Origin: an uncultured Candidatus Pelagibacter sp.
GTDB taxonomy: Bacteria; Pseudomonadota; Alphaproteobacteria; Pelagibacterales; Pelagibacteraceae
DNA: 36,138 nucleotides
Assembly (NCBI GenBank): GCA_905618905.1
Contig: CAJQTH010000006.1
Span: 1-36,138 of the forward strand
Direction of reading: 5' to 3'
Below are positions 28,262-36,138 of this stretch, one piece after another; the first letter of the stretch is position 1, and every line of letters starts with the position of its first letter. The position numbers and the translations under genes are program-made. Under the pieces are notes generated by a model that worked only from the letters and a program-made list of their open reading frames with translations, was not told where the DNA came from and searched no databases.

Positions 28262-29478
28262 GTTCTGAAAAATTTATAAAAAATAAAACTGCCTTAATAA
28301 CTCTGATTGCAGCCTGTATAGTTGTTCTAATTTCACTGGGTGTTAGACAAACCTTTGGTCTATTTTTTATGGATTTTAAAGATGAGCTTAATATTACAAT
28401 TACCCAGTCAGGTTTAGCTATTGGTATTCAAATGTTGGTGTGGGGATTAACGGGACCTATATTTGGAGCAATAGCAGATAAGTATGGTGGGCATCAGGCA
28501 ATATGTTTAGCTTTCATTTTTTATATATTGGGAATTTATTTCCTATATTCAGGACCGAATACTGGACTTTTTTTTCAATTAGATTTAGGGGTTTTAGTTG
28601 GAATAGGTTTGGGTGGTACGGCAATAAGTATTCCTATGGCTATAGTAGGTAAACATTTTCCATTATCAAATAGAACTATAGCAATGAGCATTGTAACGGC
28701 TGTTGGATCATTTGGATATTTTATATCTCCACTTTACACAAGCTACTCTTTAATTAAAAATGGTTGGATAGACACACTGTTTGTTTTTATGATTTTTTTA
28801 TTTATCGGATTAATCGTGGCTTTTTTTGTGAGATCTCCTTTTACAGGTCAATCCATTGAGAAACCCAGCGATCAAAGTATTTTTGAAGCTTTAAAAGAAG
28901 CTTTTAAAAACAAAAGTTTCATACTTCTCTCATCTGGTTTTTTTGTATGTGGTTTTCACATAACATTAGTGGGAGCTCATGTTCCAAAATATGTAATTGA
29001 TAGAGGCTTAGAAAGCTGGACAGCTGCTGCAATTTTATCCTTAATTGGCCTATTTAATATATTTGGCTCTTTATTAAGTGGATACCTTTCTACAAAAATT
29101 AGTAAAAAATTTATTTTAAGCTCTATTTATGCATTAAGGGGTGTTTCAATAATTTTATTTATATTTTTACCAGCAAGTAACATTAATGCATTTATCTTTG
29201 GTGCAAGTTTTGGCTTTTTATGGCTATCAACGGTGCCAGCAACCAGTGGTATAGTCGCTCATATTTTTGGAACAAAATATTTAGGGGTATTATATGGAAT
29301 AGTTTTTTTAAGCCACCAAGTAGGTTCATTCTTTGGTGCATTTTTAGGAGGCTTATTTCACGACCTATATGGTTCATATGATTACGCTTGGTATTTAGCA
29401 ATTGCATTATCTGTTTTTGCAGCAATAATACATTTACCAATTAAGGAACAAGCAGTTTTAAGGCTAAAAACAGAATAG
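28258..29478 (+). CDS. Major facilitator superfamily transporter
   Basis: 12-TM-like; 'GPIFGAIADKYGGHQAICLAFIFYILGIYFLYSG', 'GSFFGAFLGGLFHDLYGSYDYAWYLAIALS'; ATGA coupled to metC. Confidence 0.92.
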   Translation: MSSEKFIKNKTALITLIAACIVVLISLGVRQTFGLFFMDFKDELNITITQSGLAIGIQMLVWGLTGPIFGAIADKYGGHQAICLAFIFYILGIYFLYSGPNTGLFFQLDLGVLVGIGLGGTAISIPMAIVGKHFPLSNRTIAMSIVTAVGSFGYFISPLYTSYSLIKNGWIDTLFVFMIFLFIGLIVAFFVRSPFTGQSIEKPSDQSIFEALKEAFKNKSFILLSSGFFVCGFHITLVGAHVPKYVIDRGLESWTAAAILSLIGLFNIFGSLLSGYLSTKISKKFILSSIYALRGVSIILFIFLPASNINAFIFGASFGFLWLSTVPATSGIVAHIFGTKYLGVLYGIVFLSHQVGSFFGAFLGGLFHDLYGSYDYAWYLAIALSVFAAIIHLPIKEQAVLRLKTE

Positions 29479-29482
29479 TAAA

Positions 29483-30646
29483 TTGATTAAGAAAAACTAC
29501 CTAGAAAATTTAAATAACTCAAAAAAACCTTTCATTATTTATAGGTCAAATAAAGGGTTTGATTTATATACAGATTTTTCAAAAAAAATTATTTTAACAA
29601 AAAATAATATAGAAAGATTTATTAATGAAAGCACTAAGTTAAAAAATAAAAAGAAAGAGACTGATTTATTTATTGGTTTTTTTGGATATGAAATTTTAAA
29701 CAACTTAATAGGTATTAAAGTAAAAAAGCAAAAAGGTCTAAAATTTCCAAAGGGTATTTTTTACAAACCAGAAACTAAAAAAAAACTTCCAAATAAATTA
29801 AATTATAAAAATTTAAAAATAATCAAATCCAATACGCAATTTAAGATAAACATAAGTAGAGCCTCTTATAAAATAATCTTTGATAAATTTAAGAAGAAAA
29901 TAAAATCTGGTGAAACTTACCAGATAAAAATTTGCACAAAGTATAGCAATAAAACTCAAATAGATGCTTTAGATTTTTTTTGTAGACTGGTTAAAAGCAA
30001 TATGGCCCCCGAAGCTTTCATGATTAAAGATAAGAACTATTCAATAATTAGTTGTTCACCTGAAAATTTAATAAATAAAAGAAATGACTTTATAACCACA
30101 AAACCTATTGCTGGAACCTTAAAGAAAACTAAGAAACTTAATAGAATAAAAGCCCTAGCATTCTTTAAAAAAAATATCAAAGAAAGCAAAGAGCACAATA
30201 TGATTGTAGACATGGAAAGAAGTGATTTATCTAGAATTTGTAAAGTAGGATCTGTAAAAATCCTTAAAAAGAAAATAGTTGAAGAATATAAGGACCTTTA
30301 TCACTATGTAAGTTTAATTGGGGGTAAGCTTAAAAATAATATCTCTTCACTGGACATCATAAAAGCAATGATGCCTGGTGGATCTGTTATTGGCTGTCCT
30401 AAAATAAGTACTCTCAATTTACTCAACAAACAGGAAAAGGAAAGCAGAAATGTTTATACAGGAAGTTTTGGTTATATTAAATATAATGGAGATATGAGAT
30501 TTAACATAATTATCAGGTCTATTTTAAATTATAAAAATAATTCAGAAATTTCAGTTGCCTCTGGTGTGGTAATCGACAGTAATGCTAAACATGAATTTAA
30601 TGAAAACTATATTAAAGCTAAAGCATTAATGGATCTTTATAAGTGA
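29483..30646 (+). CDS. pabB: Aminodeoxychorismate synthase component I (TTG start)
   Basis: 'KIKSGETYQIKICTKYS', 'TTKPIAGTLKKTKKLNRIKA', 'EHNMIVDMERSDLSRIC', 'MPGGSVIGCPKI' chorismate-binding motifs; followed by pabA and pabC. Confidence 0.9.
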   Translation: MIKKNYLENLNNSKKPFIIYRSNKGFDLYTDFSKKIILTKNNIERFINESTKLKNKKKETDLFIGFFGYEILNNLIGIKVKKQKGLKFPKGIFYKPETKKKLPNKLNYKNLKIIKSNTQFKINISRASYKIIFDKFKKKIKSGETYQIKICTKYSNKTQIDALDFFCRLVKSNMAPEAFMIKDKNYSIISCSPENLINKRNDFITTKPIAGTLKKTKKLNRIKALAFFKKNIKESKEHNMIVDMERSDLSRICKVGSVKILKKKIVEEYKDLYHYVSLIGGKLKNNISSLDIIKAMMPGGSVIGCPKISTLNLLNKQEKESRNVYTGSFGYIKYNGDMRFNIIIRSILNYKNNSEISVASGVVIDSNAKHEFNENYIKAKALMDLYK

Positions 30647-31200
30647 TTTATATTATCGATCATAAAGACTCATTTACTCATAATGTGGTCCATCAATTTG
30701 AAAATTTTGATGATGTAACGTGTGATAATTTTAATGAGATCAATGAAAAAAAGTTAAATAAATCAAAAGTTATTGTTTTTTCTCCTGGTCCTGGAGCTCC
30801 AAAAGATTACCCAATTAGCTCAGGCATTTATAAAAGATTTAAAGGTAAAAAAAAAATTATTGGCATATGTCTTGGTTTTCAGCAAATTTTACATTGTGAA
30901 AAAGGTAAGATAATTGAGCAAAAAAAAATCTATCACGGATACCAGTCTAAAATCAAAGTAACCAGTGATAACTCTTTATTTAAGAAAAATCGTAAATTTA
31001 ATGTTGGAAGATATCACTCTCTAAAACTAAAAGAACCATTTGTTGCAAAAAATTTTGAAATTACAATGAGATGTGCTATTTCAAATGTAGCAATGGCTAT
31101 AGAAAATAATAATGAAAAAGTATATGGCTTTCAATTTCATCCAGAATCTTTTTTAACTGAAAATGGTAACCTACTTATTAAAAAAATCTTATCAGCGTAA
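30643..31200 (+). CDS. pabA: Aminodeoxychorismate/anthranilate synthase glutamine amidotransferase component (GTG start)
   Basis: 'IIDHKDSFTHNVVHQFE', 'FSPGPGAPKDYPIS', 'IGICLGFQQI', 'YGFQFHPESFLTENG'. Confidence 0.92.
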   Translation: MIYIIDHKDSFTHNVVHQFENFDDVTCDNFNEINEKKLNKSKVIVFSPGPGAPKDYPISSGIYKRFKGKKKIIGICLGFQQILHCEKGKIIEQKKIYHGYQSKIKVTSDNSLFKKNRKFNVGRYHSLKLKEPFVAKNFEITMRCAISNVAMAIENNNEKVYGFQFHPESFLTENGNLLIKKILSA

Positions 31201-31933
31201 AACACTCAAAGAAGTTAATTTTAAGGATCTTTGGGGAGACAAAGGTGTGTTCACTACAATGCGAATTTTAGGAAATCCTATTAAAATTCTTTTTTTTAAA
31301 AATCATATAAAAAATTTAATTAAATCATTAAAGGTTTATAAATTAGATAGAGTTAATATTGAAAAAGATATTCTTAAGATAATCAAATTAAATATTGATA
31401 AAACTAAATCCTATAACCACCTTCTTAGAGTGGCCATAAACAAAAAAATAATTTCTATTTCTTTAAGAGATAGAAAAACTTCTAAGCTTAAATTTAATTT
31501 AAAACTAATAAATCATAAAAGAGTTGATCCAGAACTCAAAAATTTAAAATATAAATTAATATTAAAGTATTTAACCAAGATGGATAACACCACATCAGAT
31601 GTAGCTTTGTGCTTTCAAAAAAAAATATTAGAAAGCGGAACATCAAATATAATTTTCATAAAAGAGAATCAGGTATACTCTCCTTCTAAAAACATTTATA
31701 GAGGTGTTACTTATAACTTTTTTAAAAAAAAATTAGGTAAAATTATCAATAAAGAAATTTTAGTTAATTCTTTGACTGATTATGATGAAATTTTACTTAT
31801 TGGCTCTGGAAAAACAGTTACTTCTGTAAAAACTATTAAAGAGATTAAGTGGAAAAGAAAGGGTTTAAAACATTATAAAATACTTTCTAATTTTTATAAA
31901 AAAGAAATTTTGAAGTGTCCAGTTTATAGATAG
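31163..31933 (+). CDS. pabC: Aminodeoxychorismate lyase (class IV aminotransferase family)
   Basis: 'LWGDKGVFTTMRI', 'DVALCFQKKILESGTSNIIFIKENQVYSPSKNIYRGVT'; third gene of pabBAC. Confidence 0.8.
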   Translation: MVTYLLKKSYQRKTLKEVNFKDLWGDKGVFTTMRILGNPIKILFFKNHIKNLIKSLKVYKLDRVNIEKDILKIIKLNIDKTKSYNHLLRVAINKKIISISLRDRKTSKLKFNLKLINHKRVDPELKNLKYKLILKYLTKMDNTTSDVALCFQKKILESGTSNIIFIKENQVYSPSKNIYRGVTYNFFKKKLGKIINKEILVNSLTDYDEILLIGSGKTVTSVKTIKEIKWKRKGLKHYKILSNFYKKEILKCPVYR

Positions 31934-31942
31934 AATTTTATT

Positions 31943-32341
31943 ATGAGAGATCCAAACAACCCATGTTTATTTTGTGATATTAAAGAGAGTGGCTTAGCTG
32001 ATGAAAGCACGTTAGCTTATGCAAGTTATGATACTTATCCAGTTTCTGAGTTGCACTGTTTAATTATTCCGAAGCGTCATGTTAAAGATTATTTCGAATT
32101 AACTAATGATGAGATTATTGCCTGTAATGATCTTATAAAAAATATAAAAAAAGAAATTTTATTAAAAGATCCATCTGTTATGGGCTTTAATATTGGATCA
32201 AATGCTGGAAAAACTGCTGGTCAATCTGTTCTACACTGTCATATTCATTTAATACCTAGAAGAGAGGGTGACGTTGAAAATCCACAAGGTGGTGTAAGGT
32301 CAGTTATTCCCCTAAAACAACATTATAAACGTAAAGTGTAA
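31943..32341 (+). CDS. HIT family protein
   Basis: 'CLFCDIKESGLADESTLAYAS', 'HCLIIPKRHVKDYFEL', 'AGQSVLHCHIHLIPRREGD' (HxHxH). Confidence 0.95.
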   Translation: MRDPNNPCLFCDIKESGLADESTLAYASYDTYPVSELHCLIIPKRHVKDYFELTNDEIIACNDLIKNIKKEILLKDPSVMGFNIGSNAGKTAGQSVLHCHIHLIPRREGDVENPQGGVRSVIPLKQHYKRKV

Positions 32342-32450
32342 GTTGTATTCTTAAATGATAAATTGTAACTGATATAACGGTTGATCTATTATTTCATCTA
32401 TAATAAAAAATGGAAATTAATTAAGATTCTAATAAAGGGTAATATTAAAT

Positions 32451-33245
32451 ATGATGTCAATTAATCCATACGCAACGTTAGCAGAAACTATTTCCCCATT
32501 AGCTATTCAGGGTTTTATCTTGGCGATGCTAGCTTTAATTGTTATTGGAACAGTTGTTCAAATGATACATCATAAAAATGTTACTTATTTTTTTAATAAT
32601 GCCAAAAAAGCAAAATTAGCTGCTGAAAGAGAACTTGGTGTTGGAGAAAAAACATCAGTTATTTTAAAAACCGTAGTACATGACATTGCAACTACTGCAG
32701 AGTTAGGTGCTGGCAAAAGAAGAGTTGCACATGTTATGGGGATGTATGGAACTATTTTGTTTTGGGTTGCATCAGTCGTATTGGTTTTTGGTTACACAGG
32801 CCAAGGTGCATCTACTTCAACTGTTTGGTCTATGATTTGGCATGTTGGAGCAATAATGACTTGTGTTGGTGGTTATTGGTTCTGGTTATTTTTGAGAGTA
32901 GATGTGTTAGCTGAAGCTCATCCATGGTACAGAATTATTAAAGCAGACTTGTTTGTTCTTGCACTTCTTGCATGTGCAACTACTGGACTTGCTTGGTCTT
33001 ATTTTCAATTTTCAGGATCTACTGGATTAGGATACTTATTTTTAGTTTTATTTATTACCTCAAACATTGTTTTATTTGGGGGAGTTTATTGGTCTAAATT
33101 TGCGCACATGATTTATAAACCAGGTGCAGCAATCCAAAAAAACTTAGCCGAAGCAGATGGATCTAGAGATAATCTTCCTCCACTAGCAGACGCACCAAAA
33201 CAATTTGGACTAGGAATTAAAAGAGAACAACCAAAACACTATTAA
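32451..33245 (+). CDS. aprM: APS reductase-associated membrane protein AprM
   Basis: Multi-TM protein directly upstream of aprB and aprA; 'HDIATTAELGAGKRRVAHVMGMYGTILFWVASVVLVFGY'. Confidence 0.85.
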   Translation: MMSINPYATLAETISPLAIQGFILAMLALIVIGTVVQMIHHKNVTYFFNNAKKAKLAAERELGVGEKTSVILKTVVHDIATTAELGAGKRRVAHVMGMYGTILFWVASVVLVFGYTGQGASTSTVWSMIWHVGAIMTCVGGYWFWLFLRVDVLAEAHPWYRIIKADLFVLALLACATTGLAWSYFQFSGSTGLGYLFLVLFITSNIVLFGGVYWSKFAHMIYKPGAAIQKNLAEADGSRDNLPPLADAPKQFGLGIKREQPKHY

Positions 33246-33265
33246 AAAGAAAGAGGTAATATAAT

Positions 33266-33736
33266 ATGTCAACTTTTGTATATATGACGAGATGCGATGG
33301 ATGTGGTCACTGTGTGGATATTTGTCCATCAGATATCATGCACATAGATGAAAATATTAGAAGAGCAGTCAACATAGAACCAAATTTTTGTTGGGAATGT
33401 TACTCTTGTGTTAAAGCTTGTCCTAATCATGCAATAGATGTTCGGGGTTATGCAGACTTTGCTCCTATGGGTCATAGTGTTAGAGTTAGACGTGAAGAAG
33501 AAAAGGGAACAATCTCTTGGAAAATTAAATTTAGAAATGGAACAACTAAAGATTTTGTCTCTCCAATTACAACAAAACCATGGGGAAAATTTATTCCAAA
33601 ATTAGCAGATGGTGAAAAACCTAACCGAGGTGAGATTAATTCTCAAATGCTTTATACCGAACCTAACGGTTTAAATATTGATGGTAAGTTGCCATCTGTA
33701 CCTAAAGAAACCTTTAAAAAAGGAGTTTACTACTAA
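33266..33736 (+). CDS. aprB: Adenylylsulfate reductase beta subunit (2x[4Fe-4S])
   Basis: 'MTRCDGCGHCVDICPSDIMHI', 'CWECYSCVKACPNHAIDVRGYADFAPMG' is diagnostic. Confidence 0.97.
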   Translation: MSTFVYMTRCDGCGHCVDICPSDIMHIDENIRRAVNIEPNFCWECYSCVKACPNHAIDVRGYADFAPMGHSVRVRREEEKGTISWKIKFRNGTTKDFVSPITTKPWGKFIPKLADGEKPNRGEINSQMLYTEPNGLNIDGKLPSVPKETFKKGVYY

Positions 33737-35595
33737 TGGCTAAGCATAAAACACATTTTGAGGATTGTGATGTTCTAGTTGTTGGTGGCGGTATGGCTGG
33801 AACTGGTGCTACTTTTGAAGCTAGACACTGGGGAAGAGACATGAAAATTATTTGTGTTGAAAAAGCTAATATCGACAGAAGTGGAGCGGTTGCCCAAGGT
33901 TTATACGCTATTAACTGCTACATGGGAATGCAATGGGGTGAAAACCAACCTGAAGATCACGTAAGATATGCACGTAACGATCTAATGGGAATGGTTCGAG
34001 AAGATTTGGGATATGACATGGCTCGTCACGTTGATTCAACAGTTCATATGTTTGATGAGTGGGGCTTACCAATGATGAAAAATGAAAAAACAGGTCGTTA
34101 CCTTAGAGAAGGTAAATGGCAGATTATGATTCATGGCGAAAGTTACAAGCCAATCGTTGCAGAAGCTGCAAAAAAATCAGCTGATAAAATTTATAATAGA
34201 ATAATGATTACTCATCTTTTAATGGATGAGGCTCAAGAAAATAGAGTAGGTGGAGCTGTTGGTTTTAATATGAGAACTGGTGATTTCCATGTATTTAGAT
34301 CAAAAACTGTAATTGTTGCAGCAGGTGGAGCTTCTCATATTTTCAAACCAAGAGCAGTTGGAGAGGGAATGGGAAGAACTTGGTACGCACCATGGAGTAA
34401 TGGTTCAGCTTATGCATTACCTATTGCTGTTGGAGCTAAAATGACACAAATGGAAAATAGAATTGTGTTATGTAGATTTAAAGATGGATATGGTCCAGTT
34501 GGAGCATACTTCTTGCACCTTAAAACATATACTCAAAATGCAAATGGAGAGAACTATGAGAAGAAATGGTATGATCAAACTAAAGAATTAGTTGGTGAAT
34601 ACATAGATCACCATCCAACTCCTACATGTTTAAGAAACCACGCATTTATTCAAGAAACTATCGCAGGTGGTGGACCCATTCACATGGTAACTACTGAAGC
34701 TTTCCAAGATCCACATTTAGAAACAGTTGGTTGGGAAAATTTCCTTGGTATGACTGTTGGTCAAGCGGTTGTTTGGGCTTCTCAAAATATTGATCCTAAA
34801 TACACAAATCCTGAATTAACTACATCTGAGCCTTATGTTATGGGTTCTCATGCAACATGTTCTGGAGCTTGGGTTAGTGGACCTGAAGATTTATCTCCAC
34901 CAGAATATTTCTGGGGTTATAACAGAATGTTAACTATTGATGGACTTTTTGGTGCAGGCGATACTGTTGGTGGAAGTGCCCATAAATTTTCATCTGGATC
35001 ATTTACTGAAGGTCGTTTAGCTGCAAAAGCTGCTGTAAAATATATTGAGGATAAAAAAGCAGAAGGTATTAAAGTTACAGATAAACAGTGTGAAGACTTT
35101 AAAGTGGCTATATTTAAACCCCTTGAGACATATCAAGTTGCTCAAAATGAGATTACAGGTGGAACAGTTTCACCAAGTTACATTTCACCAATTCAAGGAC
35201 TTCAACGTCTACAAAGAATTATGGACGAATATGTTGGGGGAATTGCAACTAACTACATGACCAATGGTAATATGCTTAAAAGAGGCCTAGAATTACTTGC
35301 TTGGTTAGAAGAAGATTTAGAAAAAGTAGGCGCTGAAGATTTACACCAACTTATGAGAGCTTGGGAATTAAAACACAGAGCTTTAACTTCTCAATGTGTA
35401 ACTGAACACACTATGTTTAGAGAAGAAACACGTTGGCCAGGTTACTATTACAGAGGTGACCATATGAAACTTGATGATGATAATTGGCATTGTTTAACAG
35501 TTTCTAGACGTGATCCTAAGACTGGTAAATTCTCACTAGAAAAAGTCCCAGTTTACCACATAGTTGATGAGAACGAGAAGAGAAAAGCTTCTTAA
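33736..35595 (+). CDS. aprA: Adenylylsulfate reductase alpha subunit (FAD)
   Basis: 'DVLVVGGGMAGTGATFEARHWG', 'RSGAVAQGLYAINCYMG', 'NHAFIQETIAGGGPIHMVTTEAFQDPHLE', 'GLFGAGDTVGGSAHKFSSGSFTEGR'. Confidence 0.98.
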   Translation: MAKHKTHFEDCDVLVVGGGMAGTGATFEARHWGRDMKIICVEKANIDRSGAVAQGLYAINCYMGMQWGENQPEDHVRYARNDLMGMVREDLGYDMARHVDSTVHMFDEWGLPMMKNEKTGRYLREGKWQIMIHGESYKPIVAEAAKKSADKIYNRIMITHLLMDEAQENRVGGAVGFNMRTGDFHVFRSKTVIVAAGGASHIFKPRAVGEGMGRTWYAPWSNGSAYALPIAVGAKMTQMENRIVLCRFKDGYGPVGAYFLHLKTYTQNANGENYEKKWYDQTKELVGEYIDHHPTPTCLRNHAFIQETIAGGGPIHMVTTEAFQDPHLETVGWENFLGMTVGQAVVWASQNIDPKYTNPELTTSEPYVMGSHATCSGAWVSGPEDLSPPEYFWGYNRMLTIDGLFGAGDTVGGSAHKFSSGSFTEGRLAAKAAVKYIEDKKAEGIKVTDKQCEDFKVAIFKPLETYQVAQNEITGGTVSPSYISPIQGLQRLQRIMDEYVGGIATNYMTNGNMLKRGLELLAWLEEDLEKVGAEDLHQLMRAWELKHRALTSQCVTEHTMFREETRWPGYYYRGDHMKLDDDNWHCLTVSRRDPKTGKFSLEKVPVYHIVDENEKRKAS

Positions 35596-35613
35596 AACAT
35601 TTAAACTTAAATT

Positions 35614-35964
35614 ATGAATCTTTTAGAGAAATCTGATGATGAGATTATAACAATTGCTAATCCTATTTGGGATAATCTTGTTAAGACATCAAATATGAAA
35701 GATTATGGTGGATTCACTAAAGATTTTGGAACTCAAATGCTATTTGGGGCTAATGAAGTAGAGCTTGGAAAGCAGTGGGCTAACAACAAACTTTTGACGA
35801 GTTTAAAAGAGGACTATGAAGCATTTGGCTGCCTTAGAAGAGGTCAAAACATTACCGTTCTATTTAAACAAAGGAGCAAAGAAATTGAAGGTGAGTTCCT
35901 TGGAAGGTTAGTCCTTGGTGTTGAAGGGGATGATGTTAAGGTTTTTGGAGCAACCATCTACTAA
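35614..35964 (+). CDS. Uncharacterised 116-aa protein downstream of aprA
   Basis: Same-strand ORF 18 nt after aprA; normal codon usage; no family recognised. Confidence 0.7.
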   Translation: MNLLEKSDDEIITIANPIWDNLVKTSNMKDYGGFTKDFGTQMLFGANEVELGKQWANNKLLTSLKEDYEAFGCLRRGQNITVLFKQRSKEIEGEFLGRLVLGVEGDDVKVFGATIY

Positions 35965-36030
35965 TAAAAAAATCATTTCAGACAAACTATTTATTTGACA
36001 AATAATTAACTGGGTGTATTGACGGTTGTA

Positions 36031-36138
36031 ATGTCAATTTCCAACATAAAAGTATTAAACAAAATTTCAGATTTTAAAGTAACTATTATCAAAACAGGCA
36101 TCTTTGTTAGTTTAGCTGCTTATTGGGGTATAATTTTA
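36031..36138 (+). CDS. N-terminal fragment of a membrane protein (runs off window)
   Basis: ATG at 36031: MSISNIKVLNKISDFKVTIIKTGIFVSLAAYWGIIL..., open to the window end with a hydrophobic segment. Confidence 0.45.
   Translation, partial: MSISNIKVLNKISDFKVTIIKTGIFVSLAAYWGIIL

Noticed and set aside
29192-29440. 82-aa minus-strand ORF inside the MFS gene
   Set aside because: Antisense shadow ORF.
35045-35260. 71-aa plus-strand ORF inside aprA in another frame
   Set aside because: Out-of-frame within a near-certain CDS; Lys/Leu-rich shadow translation.
1-36138. CRISPR arrays, transposons, prophage, toxin-antitoxin or restriction systems
   Set aside because: No direct-repeat arrays, transposase, integrase or defence-family proteins were seen in any frame.

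Overview
AT-rich, gene-dense bacterial chromosome segment. Gene content and order look like the marine SAR11/Pelagibacter clade (inference from gene content; no search was run). From left to right: the end of a TRAP transporter (dctM partial, dctQ) abutting a decayed proW fragment; a LysE-type exporter; an organosulfonate island (HpsN-like dehydrogenase, Pta-like acyltransferase, epoxide hydrolase, Ldh2-family dehydrogenase, tauC with a very long N-terminal extension, tauB, tauA, taurine:pyruvate aminotransferase, alanine dehydrogenase); a TPP-riboswitch-controlled thiV-like symporter plus tenA operon; an ABC-2 exporter, rseP, HU and amt; a block of small and hypothetical genes including a frameshifted secreted protein; recX, DUF3553-cysQ and mnmA; metC, MFS and pabBAC; a HIT protein; and an aprM-aprB-aprA (APS reductase) cluster with a small uncharacterised downstream gene. 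I found no CRISPR array, prophage, transposase, rRNA or tRNA. I see no clearly new large system. The most interesting items are the sulfonate-uptake/sulfite-oxidation pairing with no desulfonating enzyme in the window, the chimeric TauC, the proW scar, the RBS-overlapping TPP aptamer, several cis RNA hairpins, and three unannotated micro-ORFs.
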